Positions 8,297 to 16,209 of a DNA stretch of 64,000 bases are shown here, piece after piece. Below the pieces are notes generated by a model. The model was given only the letters and a program-made list of their open reading frames with translations. It was not told the origin of the DNA and did not search any database. The number at the start of each line of letters is the position of its first letter. Positions within the stretch are counted from its first letter, which is position 1. Origin of the DNA: Rhodococcus sp. 06-235-1A (GTDB taxonomy: Bacteria > Actinomycetota > Actinomycetes > Mycobacteriales > Mycobacteriaceae); the NCBI RefSeq assembly GCF_002258785.1, contig NZ_NOYI01000036.1, positions 1-64,000 of the forward strand, given 5' to 3'. Made by a program: the position numbers and the translations under genes.

Positions 8297-8719
8297 ATGC
8301 ACTCAGTGAATCGGCACGGTCGACGGGGCACAGCTCCGACGGCAGCTTTACTGATTGCACTGACGGTGTTCGGTGTCCTGTTGATGCATTCGGTGACACC
8401 GATGTCGATGCCCGTGACCGGCTCGATGTCCACATCGATGAGCGGCGGCCATGCCTCGTTCGCAGCACCGTCCCACACGGACGCCACGGTTCCGGTGATG
8501 ACCGGGGAACATGACTGCCCGTCGGGGCACCAGATGATGCATCCCTGCGTCGGCACGACGGTGTCGTGGCCCGCGCTGACGGTCCCGGCGATGAGCGCAG
8601 CCCTCGACCTGGCGCCGACATCGGTGAACCGGATCATTGGACGGGCCGACTCCACGCTTGAGCGTGCGCCGCCGTGGACGTTATGGGAGTTGGACAGATC
8701 GGTGACCTTGCGAGTGTGA
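8297..8719 (+). CDS. DUF6153-like membrane protein, metal-binding motifs
   Basis: The 140-residue protein has a basic N-terminus, one hydrophobic segment near residues 15-35 and a Met/His-rich outer part (MSMPVTGSMSTSMSGGH), then EHDCPSGHQMMHPC with two Cys and three His. Short actinobacterial proteins of this build (DUF6153) occur with copper genes. The start 8297 was preferred over an upstream in-frame codon at 8228 because the operator and -10 lie between the two. The Met/His/Cys content suggests periplasmic copper binding; no function is established. Confidence 0.65.
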   Translation: MHSVNRHGRRGTAPTAALLIALTVFGVLLMHSVTPMSMPVTGSMSTSMSGGHASFAAPSHTDATVPVMTGEHDCPSGHQMMHPCVGTTVSWPALTVPAMSAALDLAPTSVNRIIGRADSTLERAPPWTLWELDRSVTLRV

Positions 8720-8804
8720 CAGGGAGCCCGGCAGACGCGTGTCTGTCGGCGGATCGAACGACATCCAATTCTCTGCACTACCCACTCTTGCAAGGAGTTT
8801 CCTC

Positions 8805-9449
8805 ATGCGTACCAAAGTCATTGCCTCGATCGCTGCTGCCGCCGCGAGCGCGTTCCTCGTCGTCGGCTGTAGCGACAACGCGGCCGATTCGTCGATGGAC
8901 GGCCATGCGATGGGATCGATGTCCTCGGCACCGATGTCCTCGGCCCAAGCAAGCGCGTCCGCAGAGTTCAACGATGCCGACGTGATGTTCGCGCAGATGA
9001 TGTACCCGCATCACGCCCAAGCAGTCGAGATGGCCGACATGGCGAACGGCCGCACCGACAACCCGGAGGTGCTGTCGCTGGCATCGGCGATCGCCGCCGC
9101 GCAACAGCCCGAGATGGACCAGATGACCACCTGGCTCACCGAGTGGGGCCAGCCCATGCCCGACATGGACAGGGGTGACATGGGTGACATGGGTGACATG
9201 GGCGGGATGGACCACAGCTCCGGCAGCGGCATGATGACCGCTCAGGACATGGACGCGTTGATGGCAGCGTCGGGACCGGAATTCGACCGCCAGTGGTTGA
9301 CGATGATGATCGCCCACCACACCGGCGCCATCGAGATGGCCAACACCGAAATCGCAGACGGTTCCAATCCTGACGCCCTGGAGATGGCCCGCACCATCGT
9401 CGCCACCCAGCAGCAGGAAATCGACACCATGCAGCGGCTGCTCGGCTGA
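8805..9449 (+). CDS. DUF305 copper-associated lipoprotein
   Basis: The 214-residue product starts with a lipoprotein signal ending in AFLVVGC (lipobox, Cys about 20). Two copies of the DUF305 core follow: FAQMMYPHHAQAVEMAD and LTMMIAHHTGAIEMANT, each with the paired His and Met residues of this family. A Met/Asp/Gly repeat (DMGDMGDMGG) sits between them. DUF305 proteins are secreted or lipid-anchored and occur in copper-resistance loci. The ATG 8805 has AAGGAG eight bases upstream. A second DUF305 protein is encoded at 59097. Confidence 0.88.
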   Translation: MRTKVIASIAAAAASAFLVVGCSDNAADSSMDGHAMGSMSSAPMSSAQASASAEFNDADVMFAQMMYPHHAQAVEMADMANGRTDNPEVLSLASAIAAAQQPEMDQMTTWLTEWGQPMPDMDRGDMGDMGDMGGMDHSSGSGMMTAQDMDALMAASGPEFDRQWLTMMIAHHTGAIEMANTEIADGSNPDALEMARTIVATQQQEIDTMQRLLG

Positions 9450-9469
9450 CCCGGCCCGCTATAGACAAC

Positions 9470-9508
9470 GATGGCCGCATCCTCTCCGGCGGAGAAGGTG
9501 CGGCCATC
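9470..9508. terminator. Bidirectional hairpin between convergent genes
   Basis: GATGGCCGCA and TGCGGCCATC form a perfect 10-bp outer stem, and TCTCCG/CGGAGA pairs inside it. It stands between the ends of the DUF305 gene and the convergent CopB-type ATPase gene, so it probably stops transcription from both sides. Confidence 0.8.
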
Positions 9509-9555
9509 AACGTTCCACAATTGTCAGGGCTGCGTTCCCGGTACGAGATCAGCTC

Positions 9556-11733
9556 TCACAGTGACGGTGTGCGCTGCGACGGAGCATTGGAACTCCCGTC
9601 GTTCACCGCTCCGGTGATGGTGTCGGGTGTGAGGTCGAGTCGCCGAAGCAGCTGCGCGTTCGCGGCGACGATGATCGTCGACAGCGACATCAGGATCGCG
9701 CCGATCGACATGGGCAGCACGAACCCGACCGGCGCGAGCACTCCTGCCGCGAGCGGAACTGAGATGAGGTTGTATCCCGCTGCCCACCAGAGGTTTTGCT
9801 TCATCTTCCGGTACGAGGCGCGCGAGAGTTCGATCACCGACAACACCGACCTCGGGTCGTCGCTGGCGAGGATCACTCCGGCCGACGCGATAGCAACGTC
9901 GGTACCCGCGCCGATAGCGATACCGACATCGGCCTGCGCGAGAGCCGGTGCGTCGTTGACTCCGTCACCGACCATCGCCACGGTGCGCCCTTCCTGTTGA
10001 AGTTCAGCAACGTTGTGGGACTTGTCTTCCGGTTTCACCCCCGCGAAGTAGCGGTCCACACCGAGCTCGGTGGCGACGGACTTCGCGACGGCTTCGGCAT
10101 CACCGGTGATCATCACCACCGCGATACCCCGAGCGTGGAGCGCATCGACTGCCGTGCGGGATTCGGGCCGGATCTCGTCGGCGAGCGCAAGGGCACCGAT
10201 CACAGCACCGTCGGCCAGGACGTGCAGGATGATCGCCCCGTCGCCCCGCCACCGGTCGGCGACAGCAAGTTCGGATCCGCGCTCCTGCTCGAGCAGCGCG
10301 GGCCCGCCGACCTGCACGCGGGTGCCGTCGACGTCCGCAGCGACCCCGACAGCGGGAGACGACTGAAAACCGGCTGCAGCCGGGACGGTCAGGTTCCGCG
10401 CGCGTGCGGCGCCGACGATGGCACGGGCGAGGGGATGTTCAGAGTCGGCTTCTGCGGCAGCGGCCAAAGCGAGGACCTCGTCGGCGGTGCGCCCGTCTGT
10501 CACCTCGATTGCGGTGACGGTGGGTTCACCCTTGGTGAGGGTGCCGGTCTTGTCGAAGAGCACGGTGTCCACCGTGCGCATTGTTTCGAGTGCGAGCCGG
10601 TCCTTGACCAGGACACCGCCGCGGGCTGCGCGTTCGGTGGCGATGGAGACCACCAGCGGGATCGCGAGTCCGAGTGCGTGCGGGCAGGCGATGACCAACA
10701 CGGTGATGGTGCGGATGACGGCGTCGTCGGGCATCCCGAATAGCGTCCACACCAACGCGGTGATGATCGCAGATCCGAGAGCGAACCAGAACAGCCAGCC
10801 GGCGGCGGTGTCGGCGATGCGCTGGGCCCGCGAGGTCGAGTTCTGGGCGTCGGCGACCAAGCGGCCGATGCCTGCGAGGGCGGTGTCCTCCCCGACTGCG
10901 GTGACCTGGACGCGCAGACCGGAGTCGGTGGCTACCGTGCCGGCGACAACTTGGTCGCCGTCGCTGCGGCGGACGGTGCGTGATTCGCCGGTGATCATGG
11001 ACTCGTCCATGCTCGCCGATCCGGAGACGATGGTGCCGTCCGCCGGTACTCGGCCGCCGGGGCGCACGACGACGACATCACCGCGCTGCAGCTCGGCCGG
11101 GGACACCGGCACCACATCGTCGCCGTCGACGCGTTCGGCGGTGTCCGGAAGCAGCGCCGCCAACGAGTCCAGAGCGGAGGTGGTCTGCGCGAGGGATCGC
11201 ATTTCGATCCAGTGCCCGAGCAGCATGATCACGATCAGCAGCGCCAGTTCCCACCAAAAGTCGAGCTGATGATCGAGCAGGCCGAGGCTCGCGCCCATCG
11301 ACGCAATGAATGCGACGGTGATCGCGAGGGCGATGAGCAGCATCATTCCTGGTGCACGTGAACGGATTTCGCCAACTGCTCCGGTGAGGAAGGGAGATCC
11401 GCCCCAGGCGTACATCACGGTGCCGAGCGTCGGCGAGACCCAGGCGATCCACGACGCGTCCGGCAGTGAGTATCCGAGAAGCATCGCGAACATGTTCGAT
11501 GCCACGATCACCGGAACGGCGAGGACCAGCATGATCCAGAACAGACGACGGAACATGCCGACGTGATCGCCGTGACCGGCATGGCCACCGTGCCCGGTAT
11601 GCCCTGTGTGTCCTCCGTGTTCGGAGTGCTCGCCGTGTCCGGTGTGGCCTGCGCTGCGTTCGGACGTGTCGTGCCCCGACTGCGCGCCAGCTCTCTTAGC
11701 CGTTCCGACGTCAGAATGCGTGTGGTTGTTCAT
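9556..11733 (-). CDS. copB: CopB-type copper P-type ATPase (P1B-3)
   Basis: The 725-residue pump has a His-rich N-terminus (HTGHTGHGGHAGHGDH, residues 41-56) instead of an HMA domain. The membrane metal site is CPH at 350-352, the mark of the CopB/P1B-3 group that exports Cu (Cu(II)/Cu(I)). The actuator TGES is near 248, the phosphorylation site DKTGT at 394-398, the HP motif SEHPLA near 435 and GDGVNDAP near 610. It follows copZ by 34 bases on the same strand and is probably expressed from the operators at 12022-12074. All catalytic motifs are intact. Confidence 0.95.
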   Translation of the reverse strand: MNNHTHSDVGTAKRAGAQSGHDTSERSAGHTGHGEHSEHGGHTGHTGHGGHAGHGDHVGMFRRLFWIMLVLAVPVIVASNMFAMLLGYSLPDASWIAWVSPTLGTVMYAWGGSPFLTGAVGEIRSRAPGMMLLIALAITVAFIASMGASLGLLDHQLDFWWELALLIVIMLLGHWIEMRSLAQTTSALDSLAALLPDTAERVDGDDVVPVSPAELQRGDVVVVRPGGRVPADGTIVSGSASMDESMITGESRTVRRSDGDQVVAGTVATDSGLRVQVTAVGEDTALAGIGRLVADAQNSTSRAQRIADTAAGWLFWFALGSAIITALVWTLFGMPDDAVIRTITVLVIACPHALGLAIPLVVSIATERAARGGVLVKDRLALETMRTVDTVLFDKTGTLTKGEPTVTAIEVTDGRTADEVLALAAAAEADSEHPLARAIVGAARARNLTVPAAAGFQSSPAVGVAADVDGTRVQVGGPALLEQERGSELAVADRWRGDGAIILHVLADGAVIGALALADEIRPESRTAVDALHARGIAVVMITGDAEAVAKSVATELGVDRYFAGVKPEDKSHNVAELQQEGRTVAMVGDGVNDAPALAQADVGIAIGAGTDVAIASAGVILASDDPRSVLSVIELSRASYRKMKQNLWWAAGYNLISVPLAAGVLAPVGFVLPMSIGAILMSLSTIIVAANAQLLRRLDLTPDTITGAVNDGSSNAPSQRTPSL

Positions 11734-11767
11734 CGCGAAATACCTCTTCCTGCAACGACTTCAGCGG

Positions 11768-11998
11768 TTACGCGGTAGGCGAATCTGCGGTTTGCGGTTC
11801 GGCTGCGTATCCGGCATCGCGAACGGCGGCAATGACCCGGGCGTGGTCGGGCTCGCCGATGCTCGTCACCGTCAGCGTTCCTGCCGACGCTGATGCTTCG
11901 ACCGTGTCGACCCCGACCACAGCACCGACTTCTTCCCGGACCGACGCTTCGCAGTGGCCGCAGGTCATGCCCGTGACTTTGTAGTGCGTGGTGATCAT
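11768..11998 (-). CDS. copZ: CopZ-like copper chaperone (HMA domain)
   Basis: The 76-residue protein is a single HMA domain with the metal site GMTCGHC near residues 10-16. Such chaperones carry Cu(I) to P1B ATPases in the cytosol. It is the first gene of the copZ-copB unit, with two CsoR-type boxes upstream. The start ATG has GGAGCGC upstream. Confidence 0.92.
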   Translation of the reverse strand: MITTHYKVTGMTCGHCEASVREEVGAVVGVDTVEASASAGTLTVTSIGEPDHARVIAAVRDAGYAAEPQTADSPTA

Positions 11999-12021
11999 GT
12001 CGCGCTCCTCCGACTGTCTGC

Positions 12022-12074
12022 ATACCCCCTAGGGGTATCTGGCTAACGTGTCGACCATACCCCCTCCCCGTATG
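12022..12074 (-). promoter_or_regulatory. CsoR-type operator pair before copZ-copB
   Basis: ATACCCCCTAGGGGTAT (12022-12038) is a near-perfect palindrome 24 bases before copZ. A second C-rich box, CATACCCCCTCCCCGTATG (12056-12074), has only the outer arms matched. The pair mirrors the double arrangement at 2444-2480. Confidence 0.7.
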
Positions 12075-12154
12075 TTTCGGAAGGCCGTTGGCTGCGTCGA
12101 GCGGTTTACGAACCTGCGGCGACGACCGGTCCGTTGGCTGAACTTCGAATCGAG

Positions 12155-13087
12155 TCAGGGTGCAGTGGGGTCTACGTCGAATCGGCCAGGGTGCGCGGTC
12201 CTGACATAGCGCACCGCTGTGGTGGTGCCGATACCGAACACGGTCATCAGGGCAACTGGGTCGCCGCTGTGGGCGGCCTCGTCGAGGATGCGATCGACAC
12301 GCAGTTCGCGGGCGGTGATGCCGAGGTCACGGAATGGGCGGGTGATGTAGTGGCGACTGCCCGGCAGTGCGGTAGGCGCAGTTATCCGGGTGATCAGCAA
12401 GTACGGATTCGTGCTGGTCGGCCACCGCAGCTGACGGTAGATCAGCCAGTCGCGGAGCACCTCGGCGGTGAACTCGTCCAACCAGAACGTGTGGCGGGTG
12501 TGTGGACGGGTGACGGTTGCTCGTCCTGCCGAACGGTCGAGATGGTCGAGTCGGAAGCCGATGACCTCTTCGATCGTCAGCGCGTGGACCGCGACGAGCG
12601 CCAGAATCACCCGGTCATCGGGCCTGGTCAGCTGATCGAACAGCCCATGTACGCGATCGGATCGTAACGGTCTGAGGATCCTGCGGGTGTACCGACCAGC
12701 GACCTCTCGGGCAGGGTCGGCGAAGATGCGACGTTCGCGTTTGAGTCCGCGAAAGAGCGACCTCAGGGCCGTGTGCACGTTATGTCTCGACTGCCCTGAG
12801 TGACGGCTGAGAGCGCGCTCGATGTCGACAGTATCGACAGATCGCAGACTTTGGTGTGTCTCAGCCCATTCCTGCAAGACCGGTAGCGCGAAATTGAGAT
12901 AGAGGGCAATCGTCACTGCCGTCAACGGTCTGGATTTACGTCGACCGCGGCCGCCCAGCGCAGTGACACACGCCTGCACGTCGTCACGGAACTGCGCGGG
13001 TGTCTGCTCGATCATCCGTATCGTGCGCTCGGTGTGCCGGGCGGCATTGCGTGCCGCCACCCCATCGGCAGGGTTTCGTCCCGACAT
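12155..13087 (-). CDS. Tyrosine-recombinase-like protein, catalytic residues not seen
   Basis: The 310-residue protein has the shape of a phage-type integrase: an N-terminal helical core-binding part (about 40-140) and a domain from 150. Box I reads VHALTIEEVIGFRLDHLD, with Thr where the catalytic Arg is expected, and no HxxR or tyrosine motif is visible before the C-terminal AVRYVRTAHPGRF. It may be a DNA-binding partner of the active recombinase. Its ATG overlaps the stop of the HTH gene (TGATG). It is the third gene of a three-gene cassette. Confidence 0.65.
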   Translation of the reverse strand: MSGRNPADGVAARNAARHTERTIRMIEQTPAQFRDDVQACVTALGGRGRRKSRPLTAVTIALYLNFALPVLQEWAETHQSLRSVDTVDIERALSRHSGQSRHNVHTALRSLFRGLKRERRIFADPAREVAGRYTRRILRPLRSDRVHGLFDQLTRPDDRVILALVAVHALTIEEVIGFRLDHLDRSAGRATVTRPHTRHTFWLDEFTAEVLRDWLIYRQLRWPTSTNPYLLITRITAPTALPGSRHYITRPFRDLGITARELRVDRILDEAAHSGDPVALMTVFGIGTTTAVRYVRTAHPGRFDVDPTAP

Positions 13088-13419
13088 CAGTTGGGAGGTG
13101 GAACGCGGCGGGCTCCGCGCTTCCGGGCCCCGGCAGTGGGTGCGGCAGGGCCCGACCGATCGCCGATTGCGCGTGCTGGAGCTGCGTCGAGATCCGCGTC
13201 GTGAACAGCTTCCGCCAGCATCAGATCACCGACAGTGCAGTTTAACGCCGCACAGATCTTGTCCAGGTCATCGAGTCGGATCGTGATCGGCGCCGAAGAC
13301 CACAGGGCCGCAGTCTTGCTCAATGACGGATGGAAGTCGACCTGCTCGAATGCTTTGAGCAGCTGCGTCGGACGCCAGATGTCGCGTTGCGCCGCAACCA
13401 TGCGCAAATTCCATTTCAT
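13087..13419 (-). CDS. XRE-family helix-turn-helix protein
   Basis: The 110-residue protein carries a Cro/C1-type HTH over residues 5-70, ending in the typical ITIRLDDLDKICAALNCTVG. The C-terminal 40 residues are Ala/Pro/Arg-rich and probably disordered. It lies between two recombinase-type genes, 3 bases after the first and overlapping the second by one base, so the three are one transcript. It may regulate the cassette or act as a directionality factor. Confidence 0.75.
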   Translation of the reverse strand: MKWNLRMVAAQRDIWRPTQLLKAFEQVDFHPSLSKTAALWSSAPITIRLDDLDKICAALNCTVGDLMLAEAVHDADLDAAPARAIGDRSGPAAPTAGARKRGARRVPPPN

Positions 13420-13422
13420 CTT

Positions 13423-14579
13423 CTAATTCTCCGTACTCAAGCGCCGCACGGCGCGTTGTGTCGACTCGATGACGGACCGTTCCGGGTCGGCTCCTGCCGA
13501 CGCCAGATAGCCCACAGTGGTGCTTGCCCATTCGTGACCGAGCATCTTCTGCACATCCCACAAGGGCATTCCTCGTTGGTAGTTGTGGGTAGCGCAGGCA
13601 TGACGCAACAGATGGGGGTAGAGCTCGCGCACCGGGCCGTTGAGGTGATGGTGCGATGCAGCTTTGAGATTGCGGCGAAATGTCGAGGGTTGAATGGCGG
13701 GTGCAACGGCGAGGTTGAGCGCCGCGACGGCGGTCGGCAAGCGTTCCGATGGCCACAACGGTGCGCCCGCGTCGGTCGGGTCGTCGCAGAACTCGCCCCG
13801 GACCTGCTCGAGATACCACCACAGCAGCTCTCTCCCCTCTTCGAAGAGAAAAGCTTGCCGTTCGCGTGGACCCGATCCGCGGGCACCCTTACCCACGACG
13901 ACGAAGCGGCCCCACTGTCCCGCTTCCCAATGGATGTCGCCGATCTTCACCGCACACAGCTCCGACGCCCGCACCCCGGACAAGTACGCAATCTTCGCCA
14001 TGGTGTAGTCGCGTGCGCTCACGTGGTACTTGCGAGAGCGTGGCAGGGCGTCTCTCCAGTCGGCAAAGAACGCTGTCATCGCTCGTCGAGTGGGAGGAAT
14101 CCGCAGCGCGAAATCACCCCTGTGCCTCGGCCGGTTGAACGGGTCGACCGGTGACTCGACACCGACGCCGAACGCTCGGAGCAGCTCGCCAGCGTAGCGG
14201 TGCTCGAGGAATCGGTAGTAGTTGTCGATCTGAACTGTCTTTTTCCGGATGGTCGCGTGACTGCGTTTGCCGGGACCGGCGAAGTACTGATCGAACTGCT
14301 GCTGGGTCAATCGCCATGGCACGCAATCGAAGTAATCGCATATCTCGATCACGGGATACATGATTCTCTGCAGCGTCGCGGGCTCAGACCCGCCACATCT
14401 CTGGCCCATCCGTATTCGACCAGCGTGTTACGGAAGAAGTCGTGTTCGTCGTCCCCCGACGCCGACGCCAGCCGCTGCAGCGATTCGACGTCCGCAAGTT
14501 CCCCGCTGCCGACCCCCGCGGCACTCGATGCGCCGTCGGCAGCGATGCGCTGCTGCCGACGAGTAGCGAAATCTGACAC
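13423..14579 (-). pseudogene. Tyrosine recombinase/integrase, apparently frameshifted
   Basis: The C-terminal 328 codons hold a full catalytic set: SGVRASEL (box I Arg), VGKGARGS (Lys), HLLRHACA (HxxR), LGHEWAST and TVGYLAS (Tyr). The N-terminal part lies in another frame: from GTG 14579 it reads SDFATRRQQRIAADG and continues to EYGWARDVAGLSP. The two frames would join as GLSP-ATLQRI if one base were added at 14380/14381. Either the gene carries a one-base deletion, or a sequence error is present, or the ATG at 14409 makes a shortened protein. It heads the recombinase-HTH-recombinase cassette. Confidence 0.7.
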
Positions 14580-14670
14580 GAACAGTGAACTTATGCGAGG
14601 AACTCGCAGAATCCACGAGTAACTGATGAAATTTGAGCGACCACGGAATGAAGAAGAATCGTTGCTCTGA

Positions 14671-14701
14671 CCAGGAACCCTGGGCTCACACCGGTTCCTG
14701 G
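14671..14701. repeat. Inverted repeat beside the recombinase cassette
   Basis: CCAGGAACC and GGTTCCTGG are perfect 9-base inverted arms separated by 13 bases. The repeat lies between the first recombinase gene and the truncated ligase, where a cassette end or recombination site would be expected. I found no second copy near 12.1 kb. Confidence 0.45.
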
Positions 14702-14769
14702 CAGCCGATCGAACCCGCGCGGACTCCAGTGGCCAACGCGGGGTCTGCGTTGTCGGCGGCACATCGTGG

Positions 14770-15606
14770 GTGAAGCTGTTCTCGCGCAACGGAAACGACA
14801 TCTCCGCCTCGTTCCCGGATGTGGCGGCTGCGTTGTCGGACACGACTGCGGGTCGATCGGTGACCCTGGACGGCGAGTTGGTGGCACTGGATTCGGGCGG
14901 TCGGCCCGATTTCGGGCTGCTGCAACGCCGAATGCATGTCGCGCGCCCGTCGGCGGCGTTGCTGCGGTCGACCCCGGTGACGTATTTCGTGTTCGACGTC
15001 CTCGACATCGACGGCGAATCTGTCCGGACGCTCCCCTACACGCAGCGCCGTGAGCTGCTAGAGGGCCTCGGCGTGGCCGACGGGCGGCGAGTGCAGGTGC
15101 CGCCGAATATGACGGGAATCGACGGGGAGACGTTGATGGGCATTGCCGCCGACAACGGCATCGAGGGGGTCGTGGCGAAGAAAGCGGAGTCGGTGTACCG
15201 ATCGGGGATCCGGTCGCCATCGTGGGTCAAGGTTCCGATCCGGAACACACGCGAAGGCGTGATCTGCGGATGGGTTCCCACTGGCGGGCGCGCCGGTGGG
15301 ACACTGGCGGCGCTGCTACTCGGAGCGTACGACGAGGCGGGCGAGTTGGTCTACATCGGCCGTGTGGGAACGGGTTTCACCGATCGGATGCGCCGAGAGC
15401 TGCGAAGCACACTCACCGAGCGCACCCGTCCGGACAGTGCGCTACACGGTCCGGTTCCACGCACCGACGCAGTCGGAGTGTCCTGGGTGACACCGGAATT
15501 GGTGGCGACCGTGGAATACCGAGAACAATCGGCAACGGGGCGTTTACGGCATCCCGCATTCAAAGGAATCCGATCCGATATCACTCCCCGCGATGTCGTG
15601 ACATGA
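14770..15606 (+). pseudogene. 5'-truncated ATP-dependent DNA ligase (LigD-type domain)
   Basis: The 278 residues correspond to the second half of an ATP-dependent ligase: SRNGNDISASFPDV, VTLDGELVALD, the motif IV-like EGVVAKKAESVYRSG, the motif V-like SPSWVKVP, then an OB domain with YIGRVGTGF and TGRLRHPAFKG. The KxDG nucleotidyl-transfer motif that should precede is missing; upstream in-frame codons (FLAADRTRADSSGQRG) do not resemble it and end near the inverted repeat at 14671-14701. A stable active ligase is therefore unlikely. Insertion of the recombinase cassette may have removed the 5' part. Confidence 0.75.
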
Positions 15607-15695
15607 AAGGGTGCAGCTTGTCGTCGCATTCTTTGGTTACGCTGGCCGGTACCCGAGTCCGTGACAAATGTGTGTGATCGAAAGGTTTTCCGGCT

Positions 15696-16058
15696 GTGGC
15701 CAAACGAGTGACAACCCAATTGGTGGACGATATCGACGGGTCGGTCATCGACGACGAATCCGGCGAAACGATCGAATTCGCGGTGGGCGGTGTCGAGTAC
15801 TTGATCGACTTGAAAGCGAAGAACGCCACCGAGTTTCACAAGAAGCTCGACCACTACATCCAGCACGCGACGCGGGTCGGTGGCCGCAAGCGTAAGCCCT
15901 CCCCGAGTTCCGGGTCGACCGCGGCCGGCGGATCGGCCAAGCGCGATCCGGAGCAGACACGCGCGATCCGGCAGTGGGCGTTCGACCAGGGCTACGAGAT
16001 CAGCGAACGTGGCCGAATTCCGGCCGACATCGTTGAGGCGTACAACGCCGCACACTGA
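15696..16058 (+). CDS. lsr2: Lsr2 nucleoid-associated protein
   Basis: The 120-residue product is a full Lsr2: the N-terminal oligomerisation domain begins AKRVTTQLVDDIDGS and contains EFAVGGVEYLIDL; a Ser/Pro linker follows; the C-terminal DNA-binding domain ends IRQWAFDQGYEISERGRI with the RGR minor-groove hook. Lsr2 coats AT-rich DNA and silences acquired genes in actinobacteria. A plasmid copy may silence the island or alter host expression. The start is GTG 15696. Confidence 0.95.
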   Translation: MAKRVTTQLVDDIDGSVIDDESGETIEFAVGGVEYLIDLKAKNATEFHKKLDHYIQHATRVGGRKRKPSPSSGSTAAGGSAKRDPEQTRAIRQWAFDQGYEISERGRIPADIVEAYNAAH

Positions 16059-16170
16059 CGGGCGGTGAGCCGCCTGCGCGTCGTGAGCAGTGCGGTGGTG
16101 GGGCGTCGAGCGGGGGAGCTCGAGGGCGGCGGCAGCCCCCTCGACCCGGACCGGGGACGAGGCCACCGGC

Positions 16171-16196
16171 GGCGGGCACCCGGAGAGGTACCCGCC
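16171..16196 (-). terminator. Hairpin after the ParB-like gene
   Basis: GGCGGGCACC and GGTACCCGCC pair over 10 positions with one mismatch and a 6-base loop. It lies 14 bases beyond the stop of the ParB-like gene and between convergent genes. Confidence 0.6.
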
Positions 16197-16209
16197 ACCG
16201 ATGCCGGTT

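Noticed and set aside
11749..11765. TGCAACGACTT-AGCGG also seen near 20287 with one mismatch
   Set aside because: A single 16/17 match between two places in 64 kb is expected by chance, and the contexts are unrelated.
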